A DNA stretch of 13,445 nt. Source: Desulfobacterales bacterium. Lineage in GTDB: Bacteria > Desulfobacterota > Desulfobacteria > Desulfobacterales > ETH-SRB1. A program made the position numbers and the translations under genes. The stretch is from the NCBI GenBank assembly GCA_030017395.1, contig JASEIZ010000035.1, positions 1 through 13,445 on the forward strand, read 5' to 3'. This document shows, in pieces, positions 6,017 through 12,715 of the stretch; position 1 is the first letter of the stretch, and every line of letters starts with the position of its first letter. Under the pieces are notes generated by a model, which saw nothing but the letters and a program-made list of their open reading frames with translations, was not told the DNA's origin and searched no databases.

Positions 6017-7021
6017 ATGAGCATAAAAATAGGCATCAACGGTTTTGGAAGAATAGGACGTCTTGTTTTCAGAGCCGCTATTAATCATCCTGAAGTTGAG
6101 GTTGTGGCGATTAATGATCTTACAGATTCAGCCACAATGGCCCATCTTCTTGCCTATGATTCCGTGCACGGTAAACTTGGCGTTGAAGTTGCAGCAAGGG
6201 ACGACTCAATTGAGGTGGCAGGAAAATCTGTAGGAATTACATCCATAAAGGACCCTGCCAACCTTGTCTGGAGAGACTTCGGGGTTGATATTGTCGCTGA
6301 ATGTACCGGGCTTTTCAGAGATTCCGAAAGCGCGTTAAAGCATCTTGTCGCAGGAGCCCGAAAGGTTATTATATCCGCCCCCGCCAAGGATCCCGATATT
6401 ACAATTGTTATGGGTGTTAATTCAAATCAGTATAATCCAGCGCAACATCATATTATATCAAATGCCTCCTGTACCACAAACTGTCTTGCGCCTGTTGCCA
6501 AAGTGCTTCTGGAAAATTTTGGCATTAGATGCGGGCTGATGACCACCATACATTCTTATACAGGAGATCAGCGTCTCCTTGATTTTCCGCACAAGGACCT
6601 GCGCAGAGCACGATCCGCTGCCCTGTCAATGATTCCGACTACAACGGGCGCTGCAAAAGCGGTTGCTCTTGTGCTTCCGGAATTGTCAGGAAAGCTCAAT
6701 GGTCTCGCGATCCGCGTTCCAACACCGAACGTATCGCTCGTTGATTTGGTGGCGACAGTGGAAAAATCAGGAGTTACTGTTTCTGATGTTAATGAAGCTC
6801 TTAAAACAGCCGCAGAAGGAGCTCTCTCCGGCATATTAGGGTATAGCGAACTTCCCCTGGTATCAATCGATTACAATGGGTCGCCGCTATCTTCCATTGT
6901 TGATGCGCAGACTACATATGTTGTCGATAACATGGTAAAAGTGCTTTCCTGGTACGACAACGAAACAGGCTACTCAAACAGAATGGTCGATCTTGCGGCC
7001 ATGATAGGGGGACAGCTGTGA
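6017..7021 (+). CDS. gap: Glyceraldehyde-3-phosphate dehydrogenase, type I, NAD-type
   Basis: This 334-residue enzyme converts glyceraldehyde-3-phosphate, NAD and phosphate to 1,3-bisphosphoglycerate, reversibly, in glycolysis and gluconeogenesis. The N-terminal Rossmann fold begins with GINGFGRIGR, and Asp34 in AINDLTD at the end of the second strand points to NAD rather than NADP. The catalytic block SNASCTTNCLAP carries Cys152, and TTIHSYT carries His179. PHKDLRRARSA and the C-terminal WYDNETGYS are also typical. The length is normal. The gene is directly followed by tpiA (TGATG overlap), so the two are almost certainly cotranscribed. Confidence 0.97.
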   Translation: MSIKIGINGFGRIGRLVFRAAINHPEVEVVAINDLTDSATMAHLLAYDSVHGKLGVEVAARDDSIEVAGKSVGITSIKDPANLVWRDFGVDIVAECTGLFRDSESALKHLVAGARKVIISAPAKDPDITIVMGVNSNQYNPAQHHIISNASCTTNCLAPVAKVLLENFGIRCGLMTTIHSYTGDQRLLDFPHKDLRRARSAALSMIPTTTGAAKAVALVLPELSGKLNGLAIRVPTPNVSLVDLVATVEKSGVTVSDVNEALKTAAEGALSGILGYSELPLVSIDYNGSPLSSIVDAQTTYVVDNMVKVLSWYDNETGYSNRMVDLAAMIGGQL

Positions 7022-7035
7022 TGTTAGGGGCGAAT

Positions 7036-7794
7036 ATGAACAGTCGAAAACCGCTGATTGCGGGCAACTGGAAAATGTTTAAGACCTGCGAAGAGGCTGT
7101 GGAAACAGCACGGCAGCTTGTTAAGCTTGTAGCCGATGATACAGTTGATGTTATGATTGCTCCTGCGTTTACGTCTCTCATGCCTGTTTCAGATGTCGTG
7201 AAAGGAAGTTGTGTCGCGCTTGGCGCCCAGAATCTTTTCTGGGAACCCGAAGGGGCGTATACAGGTGAAATATCATCCGGCATGCTCGTATCAGCCGGAT
7301 GCAGTTATGTTATAATAGGTCATTCTGAGCGGCGTCAATATTTTGGAGAAACCGATTTAACCGTTAATAAAAAAATAAAGGCTGCGATTAAAGATAATTT
7401 GATGCCTGTTGTATGTGTGGGAGAATCTGAAAAAGAGCGCGAGTCAAACCATACATTTTCCGTTCTTGACAAACAGGTTGAAAAGGGGTTAGAAAGCTTA
7501 ACTTTAAATGATCTTGAGACACTAATTATAGCTTATGAGCCTATATGGGCTATCGGAACAGGGAAAACAGCGACAAGCAAACAGGCTCAGGAGGTTCATA
7601 AGTATTTGCGCTTATTGATCAAAAAAAAATTCGGCAATAATCTTGCTGATTCCATAAGGATATTGTATGGAGGCAGTGTCAAACCGGACAATATAAAAGA
7701 GCTTATGCTAATGCCCGATGTTGACGGAGCGCTTGTGGGAGGCGCAAGCCTGAAAGCGGAAACATTTAGCAAAATAATTAATTTTCAAATTTAA
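7036..7794 (+). CDS. tpiA: Triosephosphate isomerase
   Basis: This enzyme interconverts dihydroxyacetone phosphate and glyceraldehyde-3-phosphate. From the ATG at 7036 it has 252 residues, and all catalytic positions are present: Asn11 and Lys13 in AGNWKM, His96 in IIGHSERR, and Glu168 in AYEPIWAIGTG. LYGGSVKPDN and GALVGGASL near the C-terminus form the phosphate-binding part of the barrel. Three starts are possible: GTG 7018, ATG 7021 (overlapping the gap stop as TGATG) and ATG 7036. I chose 7036 because family members begin a few residues before RKPLIAGNWKM and AGGGG at 7026-7030 lies 5 nt upstream. The 7021 start has its own AGGGGG at 7006-7011 and cannot be excluded. Confidence 0.96.
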   Translation: MNSRKPLIAGNWKMFKTCEEAVETARQLVKLVADDTVDVMIAPAFTSLMPVSDVVKGSCVALGAQNLFWEPEGAYTGEISSGMLVSAGCSYVIIGHSERRQYFGETDLTVNKKIKAAIKDNLMPVVCVGESEKERESNHTFSVLDKQVEKGLESLTLNDLETLIIAYEPIWAIGTGKTATSKQAQEVHKYLRLLIKKKFGNNLADSIRILYGGSVKPDNIKELMLMPDVDGALVGGASLKAETFSKIINFQI

Positions 7795-7798
7795 AACT

Positions 7799-8155
7799 AT
7801 GATTACAACAATATTAATAATATTACATGTTATAGTATGTATAGCCCTCATTATGATCATTTTACTGCAGACCGGAAAGGGGGCGGATATGGGCGCTGCT
7901 TTTGGAGGGGGCTCCAGCCAGACCCTTTTCGGCAGCACAGGCGCATCAACCTTTCTAACCAAGGCGACAACTGTTGCGGTAATTGTTTTTATGGTAACAT
8001 CGCTGGGGCTTGCATATATATCTTCTCATAGAATCGGCGATTCTGTGGTAATAGAACAAAAGGCCCCGGCGGAAAAACAGTCGGCGCCGGCCGCGCCTGA
8101 AAAAACCGTTCCTCCCAAAGCCGAGGACTCATTGCCGGCAAAACCTGCTCAATAA
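7799..8155 (+). CDS. secG: Preprotein translocase subunit SecG
   Basis: This 118-residue inner-membrane protein assists SecYE in protein export. It has two transmembrane helices, at about residues 3-23 and 53-76. The cytosolic loop between them is typical of SecG: LLQTGKGADMGAAFGGGSSQTLFGS. The tail after about residue 85 is rich in Ala, Pro, Lys and Glu and is probably disordered; it is somewhat longer than in the shortest SecG proteins. It starts 4 bp after tpiA and is followed after 29 bp by a tRNA-Leu gene. tpiA-secG-tRNA is a common proteobacterial order. Confidence 0.95.
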   Translation: MITTILIILHVIVCIALIMIILLQTGKGADMGAAFGGGSSQTLFGSTGASTFLTKATTVAVIVFMVTSLGLAYISSHRIGDSVVIEQKAPAEKQSAPAAPEKTVPPKAEDSLPAKPAQ

Positions 8156-8184
8156 GTTCTTGCTTTTTTCAGGTTCTTCAAAAT

Positions 8185-8270
8185 GCCGAAGTGGTGGAAT
8201 TTGGTAGACACGCTGTCTTGAGGGGGCAGTGGGGCAACCCGTGCCGGTTCAAGTCCGGCCTTCGGCACCA
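8185..8270 (+). tRNA. tRNA-Leu (anticodon GAG), CCA encoded
   Basis: The acceptor arms GCCGAAG (8185-8191) and CTTCGGC (8260-8266) pair perfectly. The anticodon arm is CTGTC-TTGAGGG-GGCAG with anticodon GAG at 8220-8222, which reads CUC and CUU. A long variable arm with a GGG/CCC stem marks a class II tRNA. The T arm is GCCGG-TTCAAGT-CCGGC. A73 is the discriminator expected for leucine, and CCA is encoded at 8268-8270. It lies 29 bp after secG. Confidence 0.97.
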
Positions 8271-8300
8271 CGTTTTTTTTAAGATTTCTCCTTTTTTTAT
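8271..8300 (+). terminator. Possible T-rich terminator behind tRNA-Leu
   Basis: An eight-T run starts 2 bp after the tRNA CCA end and a seven-T run follows at about 8292-8298. There is no dedicated hairpin; the tRNA T arm and acceptor stem would have to serve as the stem. Read-through into the phosphofructokinase gene 30 bp further is possible. Confidence 0.3.
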
Positions 8301-8329
8301 AAAACCGTCTTTTTTGGAGACTCTTTACA

Positions 8330-10438
8330 ATGGAAAAAGATTTCATGGATATTGAAAATTTCCTAAAGAATCCGGAAGTGCAAAGTGTTACCGGCAATAT
8401 AAACCAGGAGTTAATTGAAAGAAGGAAACATGTTCCTTCCGTATGTAAAGCCTTGTCACATAAATATACCGTGCTGGAGGATAATCCTTATTTTAAATTT
8501 TCAATCAATAAGGAGGCAGGCAAACAGTTACCATATATTATAAACAACAAGGTGCAAAACATTATCGGTGTTGATTCCCTGGATGAATCTTTAAGACAGA
8601 AATATTGTAAACAACGCAATATCGGAATCGTATTTTCAGGCGGGCCCGCTCCGGGCGGACACAATGTTATTGCAGGGCTTTTTGATGCCGCAAAAAAGGC
8701 CAATCCGGAAAATAAAATATACGGCTTTCTGCTTGGACCGGATGGAATACTTGAAAATGAAGCTATTGAGCTGACGAAAAGCATTGTTGATTCTCACAGA
8801 AATTTGGGTGGTTTTACAATGATTAAGACCGGCCGGACAAAAATCGACACAAAAAAAAAGATGGCTCTTACAAGGGCGACATGTAAAAATCTTAATCTCG
8901 ATGCCATTGTAATAGTTGGAGGTGATGATTCAAACACAAATGCGGCATTTCTGGCTCAGGAGATGTTTGACGACAGACTCCAGGTTATCGGAGTTCCCAA
9001 AACAATTGACGGCGACATTCAGGTCAAAGATATAGACGGCAATATTTTATGTGCAATATCGTTTGGTTTTCATACTGCTGCAAGAGCTTTTGCCAACGAG
9101 ATAAGCAACCTGTGCACGGATTGCAGCTCCGATGTCAAATACTGGCATATTTGCAAGGTAATGGGCAGAGTTGCAAGTCACCTGGCTCTTGAAGTTGCTC
9201 TGCAGACTCATGCCAACATAACACTTATTGGTGAGGAGTTTGCCGATTACATAGACGAAAAAAGGATCGAAAAAGCAAAAAAAGCAAAAGTCGTGGATTA
9301 CAGCGCTTACGGAATGACCCTGCGGCATCTTTCCAGGTTGATTTGCGATGGTATTGTAAGAAGAGCTGCTGTTGGAAAAAATTACGGCGTAATTGTAATA
9401 CCCGAGGGGATTTTAGAGTTTATTGATGAAATACAAGTGTTTATAATCAAATTAAATACAATTATCGCTGAATATAACAAAAAGCACGATATTGATTTTC
9501 ATTCTGATTTCCCTATGCTCAGGGATAAACTTGAATACCTGCGGAGACTGGCCAGGCGTTCACGCGAGGACAGCTCTTTTACTATATGGAATACACGGGA
9601 TGATGATCTTTTCGACGATATCCCTGAATTTTTCCAGAAAGGGCTTCTTACGGAAAGAGACAGCCACGGCAATTTCCAGTTTTCTCTGGTTGAGACAGAC
9701 AAGGTCATAATGGAGCTGGTAACCGACTATCTGAATATTCTTGAAGAAAACGGGGTTTATAAGATAGGAATTGAAAGAGCACATTATATAGACGCACTAA
9801 ACAAGGAGGGATTTGACCCCGATTTCTTCGGTCCCGTCCTGTTTAGAAACTATAATGACAACAACAGGTTTTTGCTGGTTAAAGAATCTATAATATCTGT
9901 CAAAACCCTTAAAAAGGCGCTGATAAATGAAGGAGCTATAAGAGAAAATGAAAATATTCCGGCTTGTGTTGAAAAAATATTCAAAAAATCGGCTCCAAAG
10001 TTCAAGACACAAGTGCATTTTTACGGTTATGACGGCAGGGGGAATGATCCGACCAGATTTGACTGTATTTATACATACAACCTGGGGATGACCGTTTTCA
10101 GCTTAATCGCAAACGGTTCAACCGGTCAGATGGCGGCAATAAAGAATCTGGAAATGGATTTTTCCAGATGGGAGCCCATCGGGATTCCGATTGCGCCCCT
10201 GATGCGCCTTGAAGAAAGAAAAGGGAAACTGACCCTGGTGCTTGAAAAAAGCGTGGTTGATGTAAGTTCCACGGCCTTTAAGGTTGTAAAGGCATTTGAA
10301 GAAAAATGGCTGGCAGCAGAACCAGGCGAAGATCACTATAGAAGGCCGGGGCCAATACGTTTTACAGGGAAAAGCGAAGAAGACAGACCTATAACACTTG
10401 TATTAAATGCGCTCCGCAATAGAGGATTAGAGGGATAA
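8330..10438 (+). CDS. Pyrophosphate-dependent 6-phosphofructokinase, long plant-type
   Basis: The protein has 702 residues and should transfer phosphate reversibly between PPi and fructose-6-phosphate. SGGPAPGGHNV at 103-113 binds phosphate. GGDDSNTNA at 197-205 carries the Asp (Asp200) that marks PPi rather than ATP use. PKTIDGD at 223-229 holds Lys224 and catalytic Asp227. KVMGR at 276-280 and IPEG at 357-360 line the sugar site, and HFYGYDGRG at 563-571 contacts fructose phosphate. YRRPGPIRFTG near the C-terminus matches plant PFP-beta. It is longer than the roughly 550-residue plant-type enzymes; an extra stretch of about 80 residues at 478-560 explains most of this. GGAGA at 8316-8320 precedes the ATG. 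The last codons lie in a heptad repeat. Confidence 0.93.
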   Translation: MEKDFMDIENFLKNPEVQSVTGNINQELIERRKHVPSVCKALSHKYTVLEDNPYFKFSINKEAGKQLPYIINNKVQNIIGVDSLDESLRQKYCKQRNIGIVFSGGPAPGGHNVIAGLFDAAKKANPENKIYGFLLGPDGILENEAIELTKSIVDSHRNLGGFTMIKTGRTKIDTKKKMALTRATCKNLNLDAIVIVGGDDSNTNAAFLAQEMFDDRLQVIGVPKTIDGDIQVKDIDGNILCAISFGFHTAARAFANEISNLCTDCSSDVKYWHICKVMGRVASHLALEVALQTHANITLIGEEFADYIDEKRIEKAKKAKVVDYSAYGMTLRHLSRLICDGIVRRAAVGKNYGVIVIPEGILEFIDEIQVFIIKLNTIIAEYNKKHDIDFHSDFPMLRDKLEYLRRLARRSREDSSFTIWNTRDDDLFDDIPEFFQKGLLTERDSHGNFQFSLVETDKVIMELVTDYLNILEENGVYKIGIERAHYIDALNKEGFDPDFFGPVLFRNYNDNNRFLLVKESIISVKTLKKALINEGAIRENENIPACVEKIFKKSAPKFKTQVHFYGYDGRGNDPTRFDCIYTYNLGMTVFSLIANGSTGQMAAIKNLEMDFSRWEPIGIPIAPLMRLEERKGKLTLVLEKSVVDVSSTAFKVVKAFEEKWLAAEPGEDHYRRPGPIRFTGKSEEDRPITLVLNALRNRGLEG

Positions 10439-10451
10439 GGATTAGGGATTA
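10423..10451. repeat. Heptad repeat (AGGATTA type) overlapping the 3' end of the phosphofructokinase gene
   Basis: AGGATTA (10423-10429), GAGGGATA (10430-10437), AGGATTA (10438-10444) and GGGATTA (10445-10451) form a 7-bp periodic run. It encodes the final RGLEG residues and supplies the stop codon of the upstream gene. No complementary arm is visible downstream. Confidence 0.55.
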
Positions 10452-10508
10452 AGGGGGGAGGTGCATTGGAAGAAACACGCTGTTTTCTTTTGCCATTTTG
10501 AACTGAAC

Positions 10509-10550
10509 AGCGAGCGCATTCCCCGCTGCTTGCGGCGGGGTTAGCGAGCG
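10509..10550. repeat. GC-rich palindromic hairpin, copy 1, with 8-bp direct-repeat flanks
   Basis: CCCCGCTGCTTGCGGCGGGG at 10521-10540 is palindromic apart from one T-G pair and a TT tip. AGCGAGCG flanks it on both sides (10509-10516 and 10543-10550). The same 19-bp core recurs at 10590-10608. It could act as a two-way terminator between convergent genes, but no T-run follows on either strand. A small dispersed palindrome is the other reading. Confidence 0.6.
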
Positions 10551-10589
10551 GATCAAAAAATTGACAGAATTCCTTACAGTCGAAGATTT

Positions 10590-10608
10590 CCCGCTGCTTG
10601 CGGCGGGG
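10590..10608. repeat. GC-rich palindromic hairpin, copy 2
   Basis: CCCGCTGCTTGCGGCGGGG is an exact repeat of 10522-10540, 68 bp downstream in the same orientation. Short GAAG (10582) and CTTC (10611) sequences on either side extend the inverted symmetry. It lies just before heptad element C. Confidence 0.6.
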
Positions 10609-10614
10609 AGCTTC

Positions 10615-10701
10615 AATATCGAATATCGAACAAGGAATTTCGAACCGCAGAAGTTTTTGAAAGAAACGAAACAATATTCTGCGGTTCGATATTCTGCGGT
10701 T
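10615..10701. repeat. Heptad inverted-repeat element C (AATATCG / AACCGCA arms)
   Basis: The left arm at 10615-10649 is five 7-bp units: AATATCG, AATATCG, AACAAGG, AATTTCG, AACCGCA. The right arm at 10674-10701 reads ATATTCTGCGGTT twice at a 15-bp period, and its complement gives AACCGCA and AATATCG units. The best stem pairs 10636-10652 with 10677-10693 at 16 of 17 positions, with a 24-nt loop. It ends 17 bp from the stop codon of the GGDEF gene on the opposite strand and could work as a transcript end structure. Confidence 0.65.
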
Positions 10702-10718
10702 ATGCGATTCAAAACCAT

Positions 10719-11624
10719 TCAGAAAACTACGACCCGATTTCTTCCCTCTTTTTTTGCCCGGTACAATGCCTTATCCGCGCATTCGATCATGGCCTTGGCA
10801 TTGGCAATTTCCAGATGCGGAAAGCTGACAACCCCGAGGCTGATGGTCACCGTCAGAACCTGATTGTCTGCCTGAAACTTATGCTGTTCCACAGCCTTCC
10901 GCAGCCGTTCCGCAACCATAAAGGCTTCTTGCGATGCCGTATGATACATAAGCAGAGCGAATTCTTCTCCTCCATATCTGGCCGACAGATCGCTGGCCCG
11001 TGTTAATTTGTCAATCAAACCACCAAGTGTTTCAAGGACAATATCCCCTGTCTGGTGACCGTAAGTATCATTGAATTTCTTAAAGTGATCTATATCTAAC
11101 ATAACGCATGAAAGTGATTCATGGTAACGAAGAGCTCTTTGAAAATCCTTGGAGATCGTCTCTTGAAAATACCGGTGGTTGTGCAGGCCTGTCAAACCAT
11201 CGCGATTGGCCATTTCTTTGAGCTGCCGATTCTTTTCTTTTAGGTTTTCATGAAGTTCCCTGATTTGCAGATGGATATTAACCCTGGCTACCAGCTCCCC
11301 TTCGTCAAAGGGCTTGGTAACGTAATCCGAAGCTCCCATCTCCAGCCCGCGCACCTTGTCCGATGGTTCAGACTTGGAGGTAAGCATAATAACGGGTATA
11401 TCCGACGTTATAGTCGCTTTCTTGATTTGTTGGCAAACCTGGTATCCATCTATACCCGGCAGAATCAGATCCAGAAGAATCAAATCAGGATGTTCTATTG
11501 CAGCCTTCTGCAATCCGGTTTTTCCATCCTCAGCTACAAGGACCTGATGACTCTGCTTGCTCAGGATAGACTTTGCTACATGCAATATAAGTTTGCTGTC
11601 ATCGATTATCAGAATTTTCGCCAT
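10719..11624 (-). CDS. Response regulator with REC and GGDEF domains (diguanylate cyclase)
   Basis: This 301-residue protein should make cyclic di-GMP when phosphorylated. The REC domain at 1-120 has Asp8 and Asp9, phosphoacceptor Asp52 (LLDLILPGIDGY), Thr82 and Lys104 (TKPF). A charged helix at about 118-142 forms a coiled-coil linker leading to RDGLTGLHNHRYF. The GGDEF domain has the active-site motif GGEEF at 218-222, metal-binding Asp177 in MLDIDHFKKFND, and the inhibitory I-site RASD at 209-212, exactly five residues upstream. The single REC, linker and GGDEF layout is that of WspR, not of two-REC PleD. GGAG at 11640-11637 is a distant ribosome site. It is the last gene of the cheD-cheB operon, 44 bp behind cheB. 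Confidence 0.95.
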   Translation of the reverse strand: MAKILIIDDSKLILHVAKSILSKQSHQVLVAEDGKTGLQKAAIEHPDLILLDLILPGIDGYQVCQQIKKATITSDIPVIMLTSKSEPSDKVRGLEMGASDYVTKPFDEGELVARVNIHLQIRELHENLKEKNRQLKEMANRDGLTGLHNHRYFQETISKDFQRALRYHESLSCVMLDIDHFKKFNDTYGHQTGDIVLETLGGLIDKLTRASDLSARYGGEEFALLMYHTASQEAFMVAERLRKAVEQHKFQADNQVLTVTISLGVVSFPHLEIANAKAMIECADKALYRAKKEGRNRVVVF

Positions 11625-11642
11625 AGCTTCGCTTTGCTCCGC

Positions 11643-11658
11643 AATTGGTCGACCAATT
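11643..11658. promoter_or_regulatory. Perfect 16-bp palindrome between cheB and the GGDEF gene
   Basis: AATTGGTCGACCAATT is a perfect inverted repeat in the 44-bp spacer, 11 bp past the cheB stop codon and about 18 bp before the GGDEF start. It could be an operator or an mRNA structure that sets the ratio of the two proteins. No promoter elements are convincing, so the role is unknown. Confidence 0.4.
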
Positions 11659-11668
11659 TCCTACTCGA

Positions 11669-12712
11669 CTACTTAACATTGTTGAGAAGAATAGCCGGGA
11701 TATCTTCCGGATGGGCAATTGCATCCACAATGCCCCGCTTGATGGCTGCTTGCGGCATCCCGAAAACAACACAGCTCGCCTCATCCTGGGCAACAGTATA
11801 AGCTCCCGCCTCTTTCATCGCAGCCAGTCCCTCAGCCCCGTCTTTTCCCATTCCGGTCAATATTATGCCAACTGCATTTGGACCGGCGCTTTCCGCAACC
11901 GAGTGGAACAGCACATCTATCGAGCAGTTTATGGTTGTCGAGGGATGTTGTGTGGACGAGATTTTGTCGAGCCGAACCATATAATCATTTCCATCCCGGA
12001 CCACTTGCATATGACTTCCCCCGGGCACAATTAAGACCCTGCCCTGATTTACGATGTCCATGTCACGTGCTTCCCGCACCTCAAAAGGGACGAGGCTGTT
12101 TAGCCTCTGGGCAAAGGACCGTGTGTATTGGGCAGCCATGTGTTGCGCAATAACGATACCCGGAGTCTGAAAAGAGATACCGCAAAGGAGCTTCTGAATG
12201 GCCTGAGGTCCACCAATGGACGCTCCGATGGCAATGAGTTTGTGCGCAATTGAATGCGGTGTTTTTACGATGTTTATCGGCGTCTTACGCAACAAAAAAA
12301 ATGGTTTGACCTGAGCCTGGCTTGCGGCCCGGATCTTGTTGACTATTTCGTCGCGCAATGACGTAAAACCTTTTTCTACGTCCTGAGATGGTTTGGTTAC
12401 AAAATCAACAGCTCCCGACTCAAGGGCCTCGATGGTTCGCATGCTGTTCTTGCGGGTATAAGAACTGATCATGATCACCGGAATAGGGGAGTAGCTCATA
12501 AGGCGCTTTAAAAAGGTAATGCCGTTCATACGAGGCATTTCAATATCGAGAGTAATGACATCAGGCTTATCCTTAACGATTAAATCCTTGGCCTCAAACG
12601 GATCGGATGCAACCCCCATTATGTCTATATCAGGTTCTCCGGAAAGAATACGTTTAAGAACCAACTGCACTACAGGAGAATCATCTACAATAAGTACGCG
12701 TATCGGTTTCAT
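11669..12712 (-). CDS. cheB: Chemotaxis response regulator protein-glutamate methylesterase CheB
   Basis: This 347-residue protein removes methyl groups from chemoreceptor glutamates and can deamidate glutamines. The REC domain at 1-125 has Asp10 and Asp11, phosphoacceptor Asp56 (VITLDIEMPRMNG) and Lys107 (VTKPS). A linker leads to the methylesterase domain at about 157-345, with triad Ser165 (IGASIGGPQA), His191 (IAQHM) and Asp291 (LTGMGKDGAEG). The domain order and size are standard. The start is 3 bp after the cheD stop with no visible ribosome site, so translation is probably coupled. The gene order cheB then REC-GGDEF recalls wspF-wspR, so it may serve a non-flagellar chemosensory array. 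Confidence 0.95.
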   Translation of the reverse strand: MKPIRVLIVDDSPVVQLVLKRILSGEPDIDIMGVASDPFEAKDLIVKDKPDVITLDIEMPRMNGITFLKRLMSYSPIPVIMISSYTRKNSMRTIEALESGAVDFVTKPSQDVEKGFTSLRDEIVNKIRAASQAQVKPFFLLRKTPINIVKTPHSIAHKLIAIGASIGGPQAIQKLLCGISFQTPGIVIAQHMAAQYTRSFAQRLNSLVPFEVREARDMDIVNQGRVLIVPGGSHMQVVRDGNDYMVRLDKISSTQHPSTTINCSIDVLFHSVAESAGPNAVGIILTGMGKDGAEGLAAMKEAGAYTVAQDEASCVVFGMPQAAIKRGIVDAIAHPEDIPAILLNNVK

Positions 12713-12715
12713 ATG

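Noticed and set aside
8149..8397. Open frame of 82 codons on the - strand across tRNA-Leu
   Set aside because: It is the antisense reading of the tRNA, with the familiar GLEPARVAPLPPQDSVS stretch produced by antisense tRNA-Leu in many genomes. It is not a gene.
10561..10590. TTGACA that could be a -35 box in the convergent spacer
   Set aside because: No acceptable -10 hexamer lies 16-18 bp downstream, and there is no + strand gene to serve.
10561..10863. 100-codon open frame on the + strand in the convergent spacer
   Set aside because: It is composed of the hairpin and heptad repeats and then runs into the GGDEF gene antisense. It has no ribosome site or domain.
11250..11801. 183-codon open frame on the + strand, antisense to the GGDEF and cheB genes
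   Set aside because: It is a shadow of two well-supported genes on the other strand, has no recognisable domain and crosses their spacer.
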